64,000 nt of DNA from Limanda limanda (Eukaryota; Chordata; Actinopteri; Pleuronectiformes; Pleuronectidae). The notes below the pieces were generated by a model. That model saw only the letters and a program-made list of their open reading frames with translations. It did no database searches and had not been told where the DNA came from. The DNA lies in NCBI RefSeq assembly GCF_963576545.1, contig NC_083648.1, forward strand, positions 10,589,739 through 10,653,738, written 5' to 3'. Both the position numbers and the translations under genes were made by a program. Below are positions 1-12,488 of the stretch, piece after piece. Position 1 is the stretch's first letter. Every line of letters starts with the position of its first letter.

Positions 1-1364
1 TAAGCAGGGACAGATATGTCTGAGCAGCAGACATGACAGACGCTCGGGTGTATTTATATAAGGACACAGACACTATGTTGTCTAGCAGATAGCATGATGC
101 ATCAACGCCGCACGAGTAAAGCTTCCTAACCCTCCGTCGGAATTAGAGCGTGAGTCAGCAGCGTGAGGAAGACGGCCGTGCACATATGTACGCTCTCTCT
201 CTCCGAGAGGACGGTCTACTTCCTCTGGCCAACGCGACGACGAGAAGAAGGAAGCGACTTAAAAATAATCTGCGTTAGACACCAGATGAGCGTCTAGCAC
301 CCGAAAGGACAAATGTGGTGCGATTTAGTGTCTGAAAGCCCAACCGCACACTTGAGTGTCTCGGCTGCATCAGTCAGGGTTGTTTGCCGAGAGGCTTCGC
401 GCGACAAATGGGTGTCAGACCTTTTCAGCGGTGACTCACGAGAACACTAATGTTTTCCTTGATGTCATGCTTTTCAAATATAAACCCAATGCGAACATGT
501 GAATGTAAATCAGAGTTTTCCCTGAAACCGGGGAGCGTTTTCACAGCTTTCAGACGGGCCCTTGATTGGAGAGAGGACTGATCTCATTGGACGGAGTCAG
601 AAACTGTGATTAACGTCATCACACGGCCGACACACGAGCCCTGAATCGCTAACGGGCCCGTGTACGAGATTCCGCCCGAGGCTTCAGGCAAACCAAATGA
701 CTCCTGATGCCGTCCCCTGCATATTTGATGTTATCTGCAGAGAATACTGATAATATGATGAGACTTTGTTTCGAGTAAATAGAGAGAAGAAGAGGAATTG
801 GACAGGCCTATAAATAAATGATGACGACCAGAAATACATATCAAAACTTTATCTCAATAGCAATTGACAAAAACATTAAATAGTTATTATAAATTACCGT
901 CAGAGCTCACTGGTGTAACACTAATTATGCATTCATGCTATCTGCTGTAAGGTCATGTATTAAATATGATGAAGAGTTAAACCATTAGCATTTAGGCTTG
1001 TTCGGCTGCAAGCTGCTTTATTCTGAATGGAGACCAACGTGACGAGACTGGGAGATTTTCTTTCGTCTCTCATTAAAGCGTTCGGAGAAACTTTTTAACG
1101 AGCCGTACTAACATCATCTGAATTTGAAATGTTTGCGACTCCATGGATGTCTCTGTTTATACTTTTTTTTATCTTGCTCTAATTCCATTTAAACTATTAT
1201 AATGTCATTTAGGGTCAAAACGTCCCTAATAACTCAAACAGCTTCCACATAGTCGGATATAGAATAAATTGATGTATTATTGTTGAGCATAGTTTTCTAA
1301 TGACTGTCAGCTACTAAATCCTTATTATTGCTTATCAGTACAATGGCTTATACAACTTCTTACC

Positions 1365-1545
1365 TCAGCCGGGGAGGTTATGTTCTCATCTTTTTTTTGC
1401 CCGTTAGCAGGATTACGCAGAAACTTTGAGGAGAGGATTACATTTTGGTGCTGATCCAGGATTATTTTCATTTTTCTTTCACATTGAGAGACAGTGCGTT
1501 CGTCAACATTTCATTCTCAGAGAAATATTCATGGATCTTAGAAAT
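1365..1545 (+). repeat. Teleost dispersed repeat, copy 1 of 2
   Basis: It shares GGAGGTTATGT, the GATCC/GGATTAT segment, the CTTTCAC string and a terminal TTCATGGATCTTA with 60095-60265. The sequence GTTAGCAGGATTACGCAGAAACTTTG is typical of a very widespread fish repeat. Degraded, no coding frame. Confidence 0.6.
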
Positions 1546-1714
1546 TCAGGCATGTGTGGAGGAATGATATTTTTGGGTTTCTGCAATTTGGTCTGGAGCC
1601 AAATAAATGTGGTTTCATAAGAGGCCTGGTATTATGGGCTCTCTCCTCACCCAGTGCCTGCAGAGCACCTGGAGTAAAACAGACTGTGTTATTAATCAAA
1701 ACACACAAAAAGCA

Positions 1715-1770
1715 CATAATCTCTAAAAGAAACAGCAGTACTTATACTGCTGTTTCTTACTTATATTATG
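1715..1770. other. Perfect 14-bp-stem hairpin with outer stem
   Basis: AAGAAACAGCAGTA (1727-1740), loop CTTA, then its exact complement TACTGCTGTTTCTT (1745-1758). Further out, CATAAT (1715-1720) pairs with ATTATG (1765-1770) across a symmetric 6/6 internal loop. The biological role is unknown. Confidence 0.7.
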
Positions 1771-2291
1771 AGGTATCCACAGGTATAGCATGATTTAATA
1801 TGCAAACATATTCTCTACCATAACCTGAACATCTTTGGATATATCGTGCTCTATACACTAGTTGGTCCTAGTTTTATATTGGGGACTTTTCGCTCTCTCT
1901 ACATTTTATAGAGGGAATAATAACCTGGGAAAATAAACGTCAGATAAATTGACAGTAAAAAATAATCATTACTTGCAGCTCTGCGGTTATGGAAAGTGTG
2001 ATCTCATTTGCATACTATAACAGGATTACTGAGGCTGTCTGTAAAACAATTTCTAATTATTGTGGAGTTATTACCTCCACATAGAAGTTTATATTTTAAT
2101 CCGTGTCTGGCTCTGCAAAAAAGTGTTGAGATGTAGTTCGTACAGTGTGGCGCAGATTATCAGACTTTCTTTCTCTTTCTATTCTTCTATTGTAAGAGTT
2201 TGATAGACATGTGTGGGATTGTTTGGCCTTGACGGAGAAATGAGCTGCACTAAATGCCCACCGGATATTTCTTTATATTGTTAATGCCTTC

Positions 2292-2450
2292 ATGTCCATA
2301 TTTATTGGATTTACCACATTGCTGTTAGTTTTGATAACACCTGGTTATTCCCTGACGGATCCTTCCGCTGTGGCAGCCAAGCTAGAGCTTAAAAAGGCTG
2401 CCACTACATCTTTAGAAGAAAAATGTGGGAATAAATTAGCACCGCTAATT
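2292..2450 (+). other. Candidate first coding exon of a small secreted protein (unproven)
   Basis: The frame runs ATG, then a hydrophobic segment (IFIGFTTLLLVLITPGYS) like a signal peptide, then a charged stretch with KLELKKAATTSLEEKCGNK. After 53 codons the sequence is ATT|GTAAGT, a perfect donor in phase 0. I do not recognise the protein and found no partner exon, so this may be chance. Confidence 0.2.
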
Positions 2451-3192
2451 GTAAGTTCCTTTGGAAGGTTGATGTTTTCCTGGGTGTGACTACTCAGCTC
2501 AATGTGGCATAATTAACACTTGCCATCGCTCCCCACAAACATCACAGATGGGTCTGACAAACAGCAAATTCCCCTGAAACATCCGAATAATTTGATTAGA
2601 AAACACAAACAGGAATGATTGTCATCGCTGAAAACTGAAATAGATACGCACAAGAGTATTTCTTTCCAAATGCCATAATGAAAATCTCCCGCAGACACAA
2701 TGTCAACAGTTTGGGTGTGATTCAAGCCAATCTGTGCATCTGTGCGTGCAGGAACACCGCTGCACTCACAAACACACACAGTGGAGATATGCAAACACGT
2801 GTTTTTGATACCCCCCCCCCCCCCCACACACACCCAGGTGATTACACCATGACCTGCAAATTTTCAAAAGACAAATATACCCGAGCTCTTTCTGCATCGA
2901 CGTAAAAATGATTGTCTGCAAGTGAATAAGGCAGAAGAGTGGAACACGGAGACAGAACGGCTACAGACAGCGAGGAAAGTTTATGATAATTAGGCTTGCA
3001 GTAGTGGTACCGAGCGTGGGCGTAGAGCCTTTTTAAAATTCAGCTGCACTAGCGACAAGCATACGTCACCATTGCTCCACTGCAGAGAAAATGATAGGTT
3101 CGAGGACGTCTGTGGGAGGCTGTGAAAAAAATTCCAGACGCTTCGGCCTCTAAAATTCCGGAGTTTTTTTGAGAAAAGGAGAAAGACGGAAG

Positions 3193-3228
<36 letters not shown>

Positions 3229-3267
3229 TTGCATTATTGCGTTTGTATAGAATGTGTGTGTTTGTTT

Positions 3268-3362
<95 letters not shown>
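3193..3362 (+). repeat. (GA)n then long (TG)n microsatellite
   Basis: GA repeats at about 3193-3220, then a nearly perfect TG tract from 3273 to 3362 (about 45 units). It explains several spurious His/Thr- or Cys/Val-repeat reading frames on both strands. Confidence 0.95.
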
Positions 3363-3364
<2 letters not shown>

Positions 3365-5564
3365 ACGGAGACGCAGGACAGTTGGAATGGGAGAGAGACG
3401 GTGGATATCAGTGTGCACTGGTTGTGTAACCTAAGCTGCATATTAAGCATTAAATCCCCCCCATTGAAATCTTTGACATTCAAAATACTTGCTTGAATAG
3501 AAAATGATACTCAGGAGTCAGTGTTTTGTTTGTTTGTGTATTTGTCCCCCCCCGCCCAACTGGGTGGCCGACCTTTTGACTGGTGCAGCACGTTACAATC
3601 CGTTCGATGACTCAGCTGGAGAGATTCAAGGTGCAGAGAGACCGGTTGTTCGCAGATTTGTTTAAAAAAAAAAACGAAATCAAAACACAGGAAAAAAAGG
3701 TCAGCGGGAATTTCAATAATGACCAGGAAAGGGCTGTGAAACACGCGGAGGCAACACAAACGGTTTGTAGGAGAGATGACAAGATGACCAGTGAGAGGAG
3801 AGGAGGTGGGAGGAAGCTGCGGCGCTTTGCACAGTGTGGTTTGTGTTTTTTCCTTTCCTTTACAGGCGGGTTTGTGTGGGCTGGTGGCTCCCGGTCCTCC
3901 TCCTCCTCTACACATTAGTTTTTTTCAAACCCCCGCTTACTTCTGGTGTCATCTTTTCAAAACTTGCCTTCAGACTCACTTTTATGCAACAGCTTTGATG
4001 GTGCTATAGCCCGGCGTCCTCTTTATTCTAATGCAGGAGAAGCAGCCGCCGTCTATATCATCTGGCGCGTCGCACGGAGAGGTCATGTACAGGGAGCAAG
4101 GATGAAGTATACTTGTGAATCAATTCACTGAGGATAATGGCCAGTGATTGCTTTAATGTGCTATAATTGTTGGCCTCTCTGTAAAGCAGCAGATAGATGA
4201 GGCTGGAGGTAGGAGGCGCAGTTTGTGAAACACAATCTAAAATGGAAAGAATCACAATTTCAAGCTTGGTTGGAAATGTTGCAGCTTCGCACATTTCACT
4301 ACCCAACATGGAGTATCCGCAGCCTTCAAGTGGTGACGGTACCTGAATCATCTTCTCTCTCCAATTTCATCCTTCGAACCAATAACATCTGTAACCTGTC
4401 ACGCGCCATCTGGCTTTCGGCTGCTTTCTCTCGTCCCTTCTTCTGTTCCTCGTATCTATTCCTGCAGTTGTTAGAATAAATGGAACTGTCCATCACGGCG
4501 CCAGTCGACCGCAAACCGATGTCATCTCGAAAACATCGTGGTAAAGTAACTTCAGCTATTTACAACACCTTCATAAACCCTTTCTTCTACACAGCATCCG
4601 ATGTTGCTCTGAGATACGGCACCTACATAAAGAAGAAGCAATAAAATCTACACTTTGTTTAATTCCGTTTCTCATTTTCACATGAATTTTCTTTTTAATT
4701 CTTTGCAGTTTAACAAACGACGGCCAGGAATAGCGTCACATTTGGACGCCAGCTCCCGTGTGAGCGCCCACGCCTTTTGTCTCCGCTCCTGCGCCGCCCA
4801 TGCACGCGGAGACAATAAGCCGGGAAGCTTCGTTATGAAGTTGACAAGACCAGTTTACAAAGGAGCCAGGAGGAATACCATCATTCACCAATAACCCCCC
4901 CCCACCAAACAGTGCTAATAGCATTCAAACCTGCAGGAGCAGCTGCCGAGGCGTCCAACACAGTCTTTATTTGTTTCCATCAAGCTGATGCAGTTCACGA
5001 ACCTCAGGTTGACTAACATAAAAAGCTGTGTGATAAGACTCTGCGTTTCCTCGGTCTGTGTGTAGTGCCACTGACACAACATTGCAAACGGTTATGTAAT
5101 CAGTCTTCAGCAGATAATGGCTCTGGGATAATGATGACGCATCGCGGATTCTGATTTCAACGTGGGATTAATTGGTTGTTGTGTTCGTTTAACTCGCATA
5201 TCTGTGACTGATGAGAATCTCCAACCCACAGTCTGTGAGGCAGCTCTGGGACATTCAGTTCCACAGGTGACTGGCGGCGGAGTCACGCTCCACCGGTTCA
5301 AGTTAAGAGGCCGTCAGTGGGACGGGCACCGTGGTAACGCGGCACCTGGTGATTAGCGTGGACACAAAAGGCAGAGGATGGAGTTAACATGGGAAAACCT
5401 CCACAGAATATCCACTTCAAATATGAAATCTCAATTTCAAAACACACCGAATCCATGGATACAGATTCCCTCCTTCAGCTAGCATAGGCCAAATTCAAAT
5501 GTGAGGCTTTAGCAGGAAATTTATATTATCTATTAACTGCACATGGATGTATATTAATATCTTA

Positions 5565-5972
5565 AAGCTGAAGTAGGTGGAATAATTGATTAATTGTTGA
5601 GTCTCTGCCCCGGGACATTCTACATCTTGGAATAGAGGCTCTCCTTCCTGAGCCCCTCCCTCCAGATGAGCATGTGCACTTCATGTGTGCACGTGACACA
5701 CGTTTTATTGCATTTTTTGTCTTGACTCTCGTTTAAACTCTTTTTGCTTTAATTCCTTTTTTTTACAGTTGCTATGGAAGCTGTTGCCGATGCTGGAATA
5801 GTGTCAGTTTTTTCTGCAGGATTTTCCGCAGTTAATTAAGGGCATCGGAGGGATGTGTACACAGAGCTGCTCAGTGGAACAGCCAACAGCGAGCAACGAG
5901 CCTGTGATCGCTGCAAGGTGATATAAAAAAGGATTGTGCAGGAAACACCAGAAATGTTACCTACCCCTGCTT
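5565..5972. mobile_element. MITE-like element with 15-bp imperfect terminal inverted repeats
   Basis: The left end AAGCTGAAGTAGGT and the right end TACCTACCCCTGCTT are inverted repeats with three mismatches, 0.41 kb apart. The interior (TTGAGTCTCTGCC, ATGTGCACTTCATGTGTGCAC) resembles a repeat common in fish genomes. No coding frame. The superfamily is not determined. Confidence 0.5.
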
Positions 5973-6572
5973 ATTATATGTATATATGTATTTTAGAATA
6001 GAAGTTAATGTATGTGAATGTCAGTATTTTCCTTTCGGGTGGATCAAGTAACAATTCTACCTACACGCTCCGAGCGTCCCTCAGGAAGGAACCGCATCAG
6101 TATTCAGGATGAGAACACGTCTTCAGTCCCACAGACACCGAAGCTTAGTTCCAGCTCAGTAGTCGTCTACAGGGGCTGAATTACACATTGAGGCCGACGC
6201 AAACATCTGCATCCTAATTGGTGAAGCTCCCTGGCAGCTCTATTTGTCAAAGTCAGTATGGAGTAGTTACATTACACCCACATCCTGACATTTTTAGGTG
6301 CCCTTTACATAATGACATATAATCCTGTATCTTGCCCGGCACTCCGGAGGAGGAAGCATTTCATCATGCTTGTTGGTTCCGTCGTGTGGGATGTGGGCAC
6401 GGACAGGAGGTCAAGGTGAGCCGGAGACACTGAGTGTTATTACACAGAAGGACGTGTGGAAGCTGAGTGATGGTGTGGCAGAACCAGTGTTTCCTGGAAA
6501 AGTTGAGAAATGAGGCCGGCTGGAGGGGTTTTCAATATAATGTCAGCTGAGTCAGAAAACAGCAGACGGAAG

Positions 6573-6783
6573 ATCAATCAATCAAATTCTATTTGTACAG
6601 CCCGAATTCACGAATCACAATTTGCCTCTTAGGGCTTAACAAGGTGTGACACCCTCTGTTCTCAACCCTCAACAATAATGAAAAACAGAGGAACCTCAGA
6701 GAGAGACACATGTGAGGGATCCCTCTCCCAGGACTGTGCAATAGATGCATTAGATGGACTTCCTGGGACATTGGGAAACAAAT
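6573..6783. repeat. Teleost dispersed repeat (TATTTGTACAGCCC type)
   Basis: The order of landmarks CACGAATCACAATTTGCCTC, AACAAGGTGTGACA, CTCAACCCTCAACA, GGGATCCCTCTCCCAGGAC and GTGCAATAGATG is one I recognise as a high-copy fish repeat. It has no open frame and no obvious ends. Confidence 0.55.
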
Positions 6784-7834
6784 ACCACAGCTTAACGCGA
6801 CGCTGATATGGAGACACGTGTTCATCTTTGTCATTTCCTCCTCTCTGAAGTTAAACGTGAGGATATCCAAACTGCTGATCAGAAGATCAGATCCTCTGCA
6901 GGGCATCGCATTCTGCTGAACTCACAGTTTCTGAGCCTCCGTCTGATATTTTTACCGCAGAGTCTTTGTCAGGTTTTGACAACCACGAAAACACAGACTT
7001 TATTTTCTAAATAACGGTCACAAAACAAATGCTTTTTTTTCAGAAATCAAACACCAAATCAGCAAAATGAAAAGAACTCTTTTGTTCCGATGATGTAACA
7101 CGACGGGCGAAACGCATGCGTGAGATAACATGAGAAGAGACGAGTGCTCTGTATTCAACCTGGAGCGAAAAAATATCAAATATACTCAGAATTCACATTA
7201 ACTGATATCAATCTAAACACTCCATTTCTGCAGAAAATCACTACTAAGAAGATCCTCTCCACTCGCTCCGACTTACATCCTCCCCCCCGGGATTGAATTC
7301 TTCCAAATGCTGACGAGCCCTCTTTATTAGACAAGGGGGAGATCTCCCGTCGGGAAGTGTCAGGATCTAGTCAATTTAATGGTGGCGCATATCTGCAGTT
7401 CCAAAGAGATATATTTAATAACTCTGTGCAGCTCTGTGGAGAGTGTCCCAGCATGCACCTGCCGTACAAGTATAGTTAAGACTGTGAAACAAACATCCAT
7501 GGGAACGCACTTATTTCCGGAAACACGACTGAAACATTTCTGTAAGTTTCGATGTGAATTAAAAAGGTAAATTAGCAACGGAAATGAACTTTAATTGCAA
7601 CAAATGGGCGTTTAATGAGCGAGAGTGAATTATATATATTTCATATGCCAGAGAGCTCTTAACTGCACCTAATGATAAGTTCTAATGTATGAGAGAGCAT
7701 GTGCAGTGTGTATTACTCAACATTACGGCCTCTTTGAGATTTAAAGTGTCATAACCTCCTCCACATCCCGTGCATGCCAACTTTTCAGCAATTGATTTCT
7801 CCCCCTCGCCACTGAAGTGGATTGTGTTTGAGTA

Positions 7835-7835
<1 letters not shown>

Positions 7836-7865
<30 letters not shown>
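7836..7865 (+). repeat. (CA)n microsatellite
   Basis: About 15 CA units, followed by an interrupted ACAGAAACAGACACACAC tail. Confidence 0.9.
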
Positions 7866-7869
<4 letters not shown>

Positions 7870-9302
7870 CAGACACACACTAAAAGGAGCTGATAATGAG
7901 CTGAGGATTTTTGGTTTGGTCTACTGCAAAACAATCCTTACAGCAGCAGAAATTACACAAGAACGTGATCTCCTCCAGGTTCCTCTTCCTCCCACCTCCT
8001 GCGTCTCTTCATCCTTAACTCGATCCCACCCGCCCACAGCCCCCCCGCCCTCGCCGAGTACCGCATCAGCAGCGGCAGCAGCGTCCCCACGCGAGGGGGA
8101 AACCTGTTCTTTAACTAGACCATAACGAATAACTGCCACTTCAAAAAAAACACCAAGATTCACCGCCTTCATTTGCACCCACACCCTCTGGGAAGATGCG
8201 AGTCCGTAATGTGATTTTCTTTCTGTGTAATCCTGTGTGATAAATAACTGTAGTCACTCCAGGATTAATGCAATTCAAGGGGAAGCCCCCCCGCACACTC
8301 CCTGATCTACAGCACTGGGAGGAGATACGACGGCTCGGCTATTTTTACTCAGGCATCTCCGTAGGTACGATGGTTTCGGAGGTCACGTGGCCGCCCGCCC
8401 CCCCCCCCTCGCAGAAGCAAACTGCTGCAGTGCACTATTTCTGGGCTCCTGGCAGGAAGAGACAGGTGCTTGGCTAACGGGGGGGGGGGGGAAACCTGCT
8501 GAAAGGTGCTATAACACTTCACTGGTTCACAGCCAATGGTGGAAAGACACCACGCCGTGCAAAAGAATAAAAATAACTGGGATTCCAAGTCTCCCTCTGT
8601 TCCACCTCTAGTGTGACGGAGGCGGTTCAAACGCCGGAGGGTCAAGGTCGGCGTCCGGGGATCAGAAGGTAAAGGCTCGTGTAACCGGGGGCTGTTATGT
8701 TTGACGGATGGAACAGTTGCCCGTGTGGAGTCGGAGGCGGCTGCCCGGCCACTGCGGCTGCATGCCAATGAGATCAGCACAGCAGCAGTGTGTCAGTGTG
8801 GCTCCTCATCACATCGACAGCTGCAGGATGGCCGGCATTATATCGACATCATCATCGCTGTCTCATAAAGCAGGTCTCGTCTATCTGATGAAACAGAGCT
8901 GCTACAGTCGGAGGGCTGATACAGAAGTTTATGAATGACAGAACGAGCAGCCAGATATTAGTCAGGAACCGAATAGACTGTCATGATGGCATCTTTTTCA
9001 TCAAGAGGAAAGGTATCCAATATCCCAGCTATAAACCGTCTGTACGTCAGCCAGGCCCTGAACAACTGAAGAGCGGATCTTTTTTAAGGAACAGCTTTGT
9101 TGTGTTTCAGGGGAGCAGCTCCACATCTTTTTGGTGATTAACCTTTTGAAAAGACTGTAGAGAGAAAAACAACCAAGCCCGACCCGAACCTGACCCGAGC
9201 CTGAGAGGCGTTCTGCTCTGTGACCGAACCCGACCGGAGCCTGTGGAGCAAAGCAATGTAAAGCTGCCCTGACTTAGTGTTGCCGTGTCCCTGACACCAT
9301 GG

Positions 9303-9735
9303 ATATTGCTCGTTTTCTCCAAATACAGATTCGGACAGCGAAGTGTTGTGAGCTTTTAGCCGAAGATTCTTAGTGGAACCAAAATTTCTTACATTTTAGA
9401 GGCTTGCACAATACATTGGCAATATCGCTACATATAATGAACCTTGTGTTATATTGCTATTCATCAGTGGTGGATCTAGGATTTTTCTTAATCAGGGGCT
9501 ACAATTTATAAAAGGGGCAAATTCTATGTCCAACATCAATGCACAATACCTGATTCAGCAAGGTGCACATTTAAGTTATTCCTTGTTAGCTGATGGCTCT
9601 ATACATTTGAGCAACAACTATATATCATAAATATATGAATATATTAATAATTGTTTTTCTGTTCAAGCACATAGTGTTCTTCAATAAAGTTTAGAAAATA
9701 AAATATCCAAACAAATTCATATTTATCATTAGTTT
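9303..9735 (+). repeat. Left copy of a tandem duplication carrying the 5' part of a hAT-like element
   Basis: 9303-9735 aligns by eye with 9878-10556 over flank plus element. The shared flank starts ATATTGCTCGTTTTCTCC, and both copies reach the element start CAGTGGTGGATCTAGG (9465 here, 10031 in the right copy). This copy lacks the element's 3' terminal repeat and ends near the TTTATCATTAG string. It keeps the uninterrupted site TTCAATAAAGTTTAG, where the right copy has a SINE. Confidence 0.75.
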
Positions 9736-10030
9736 GAGTTTGAGTCTACCTCAGTCTGCCCTCCCCTTCTCTACTCTTCTCATTACTATATACCAACCAA
9801 CTGTCCATCCCTTTACTGGCTATACTAGCCCCATGCACGGACTCTACCACCACATATTCTTATATATTTATATATTTATATTGCTCGTTTTCTCCAAATA
9901 CAGATTCGGCAGAGTGTTCAACTAAAGAGTCTTGGTCGAACCAAACTTTCTTAGATTTTAGGGGCTTGCGAAATGCATTGGAAATATATCGATATCCATA
10001 TAATGAACCTTTTGTTATATTGCTATTCAT

Positions 10031-10617
10031 CAGTGGTGGATCTAGGATTTTTGTGAATCAGGGGCCACCATTTAAAAGAGGGGCCAATTCTTTGTCCAAA
10101 ATTAATGCACAATACCTGATTCAGAAAGGTGCACATAGAAGTTATTCCTTGTATATGAATATATTTTGAAAATGGTTTCCTGTCCAAGCACCTTGTATGA
10201 TTCAATAAGATTAAGATTAAGATACATTTATTTGTCCCAAACGCATGCACAGACATGCAGGAGGGAAATTTAACATCTGCTTTTAACCCATCTGGTGCAG
10301 GACACACAGAGCAGTGGGCAGCTGTGTACGGCGCCCCGGGAGCAGTAGACTAGACAGGGTAGGGAGAATCCTCTTGGATTTGTGGACAGATCAATCCAGG
10401 TTCGTCTTTTTGTTGTTTCTCCGTGGAGTCGAACCAGAGACGAACCAGAGACCTTTTCTGCCCATAGTCCAAGTTTCTGCCACTAGTCCAACGCCTCTCC
10501 CAATAAGGCTTAGAAAATAAAATATCTTTAAAATGATCATATTTATCATTAGTATTGTTGGTAAGTACATTTTTTTGGGACACTAGCCCCCTGGCCCCGC
10601 CCCTGGATCTGCCACTG
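10031..10617 (+). mobile_element. hAT-like nonautonomous DNA element, interrupted by a SINE
   Basis: It begins CAGTGGTGGATCTAGG and ends with the imperfect inverted complement CCCCTGGATCTGCCACTG. The flanking octamers CTATTCAT (10023-10030) and CTATAGAT (10618-10625) agree at 6 of 8 positions, as expected of an aged 8-bp hAT target-site duplication. No transposase frame is present, so it is a MITE-type copy. The superfamily call rests on duplication length and CAG...CTG termini. About 290 bp of its length is a later SINE insertion. Confidence 0.65.
10210..10500 (-). mobile_element. tRNA-derived SINE, copy 1, inside the hAT-like element
   Basis: It is flanked by identical CAATAAG heptamers (10203-10209 and 10501-10507), read as the target-site duplication. 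On the minus strand it reads a tRNA-like head (GGACTAGTGGCAG, then the B-box-like GGTTCGACTCC) followed by a body and a tail. A second copy of the same family is at 40655-40965. In this copy the 11-bp B-box segment (CTCTGGTTCGT) is tandemly doubled. Confidence 0.75.
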
Positions 10618-10625
10618 CTATAGAT

Positions 10626-12488
10626 GATGTTATATGGTGATAATAATTGATACCCACAGTCTTAGAATGATGGGAAATGCTGTAACAGGAATCAAACCTA
10701 ATAAGACATGACTGGTTCCTCCTATTAGAAGCATCTTCACAGAAACAGACTTTTCCTGAGGACTGTGCGTCCACGTTCTTTGATGTGATTCCTTTGTGTT
10801 GGTATGCAGTCAGAGGCACAGTGGACCCTGTGATGCACCGGGCGCCATTAACCAGGATCAAACAGATGATTTAACTCCCTGAAAGCCAATAAAAGAGCCA
10901 AAGTTTAAATTGAAACAAGCTGGAAAAAGGGGTCGTTTCGTATCAATCGCCACGACTAAAAGAGACGGATGATGCCATCGCACGATTAGATGATGCTCAT
11001 TTTCTGACCGAATGGTATTTCATTATGTGCCAACCACCACTGAGCATCCACATGCGTGTCCACAGGTGACAAAGCTCGATTAATCCTGAGCTGACGTCAA
11101 GTGATAATCCCTGGGACCTAATGTGAGCTGGAAGACAAAGCCTGGCTGTCACAATGACTGATCGCTGTGAGGATCTTCGTCTTCAGCAGATATATTACTG
11201 CGGAGCGGTGATCAGATCAGATTCAAAAGGAGATTTTATTCTTGTGCATAAATTAAAGCAGTGATGAACCTGTATGGCTGGAGGCTCTCGAACCAGCGGA
11301 TATTAATTCAGCCCTCATTGTAAACGCTGGAGACAAGGAGTCTGTCGGTAATGGAAATGTTCTTTTACAGTCCACCGCTGCCGCAAATAACAGTTATTTG
11401 ACTCAAGGGGTTTTATGGGCATCTAGAGTTGATGATTTATCAGAAATGAAAGCCCAGGAGGATACGTGTGTGTGTGTGTGTGTGTGTGTGTTTGTGTCAA
11501 CACAGAACATTTTTGGAAGAATCAAGCGATTATATACGGTGTCGGCCTCAATGGTAATTTCCTGCTGCTCCAACGACTTCCTGTGTAAACTGCGCGAGGA
11601 GGTAAATACATGTTTGCTCGTAGAAGACTTTGACAGATAAGCAGCTGCTCTCGGGATTTAAATCTGATTTGCGCTGGCTTTTCACTTTCCCCCGGCTCGG
11701 AGTAGACTTTGCTTCGAACAGCACACACGGGGAAAGTCATGACACATGCACCTTCGCTGCGGAACAAACACCAGCGAGGAGGCACGACTTCAACTGACTT
11801 AGGACTAGGGCCTGCTAGAGATCCTGTAGGGGCTCTGACCGTGAATAAACTCTCTCTCTCTCCTGGCAACTCTTATGTCTATTCCAATAAAAATGATACG
11901 TGGGAGACAGATTGTTAATTATCCTCTTCACATGTAAATAGCTACGCGGCCTGCTGTGATCCTGTTGGTGTCTCCATACCTTCTAATGGTCCCACACTGA
12001 CTCACGCTGCAACAGAGCCTAGAGAAAACATGAATCCACCGATCAAGGTCTTCGTGATGCGATGCTTACTCACCGACGAGTAATGTCACGGAGCAGCCGC
12101 CTTTCTGCATGTGAGCGTCGGAGAGTCAGACATTCCTACTTTGCTTTCTGCCTTATTACCGGAGGAGAGCATGAAAGCAGATATTTGACATGCTTCAGAG
12201 AAGGAGCTTGTTGCCATCTGCTTGTTGTTCTAATGGGTTTGTTCACTGTTGCTAACCAAGGTGAACCAGGGTTGCTACGGAGCAATAGCAACAGTGTCTT
12301 TTTTCAGGTGTTGCAAAAACATATGTCGGTGTCCAAACATGACATGTCCATAACATATTCAAACTACTTTGAGGACTGCACATAAGACAAGCTCTGTTTT
12401 TTTGATTATTTAAATGGTGGTCACAACATTCAGGTTGGTGGGATTGGTCGTACTCTCTGGCCGAGAAACACAATTAACTGGTTTGGAG
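10626..12488. other. No gene seen between two hAT-like elements
   Basis: Unique-looking DNA with one GT microsatellite (11466-11491). The short open frames lack family resemblance. Confidence 0.5.
11466..11491 (+). repeat. (GT)n microsatellite
   Basis: About 13 GT units in an otherwise unremarkable stretch. Confidence 0.9.

Larger units (their letters stand above)
1..9302. other. No gene seen; probable agap3 intron 1 or flanking DNA
   Basis: Apart from the repeats, hairpin and candidate exon listed separately, I see only short open frames without homology or splice support. It also holds poly-C tracts (2811-2825 and a G run near 8480). No agap3 exon 2 motif (NSQEWTLSRS type) was recognised on the minus strand. 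Confidence 0.5.

Noticed and set aside
2990..3483. Long open frames of His/Thr or Cys/Val repeats on both strands
   Set aside because: They are translations of the GA and TG microsatellites with no flanking coding signal.
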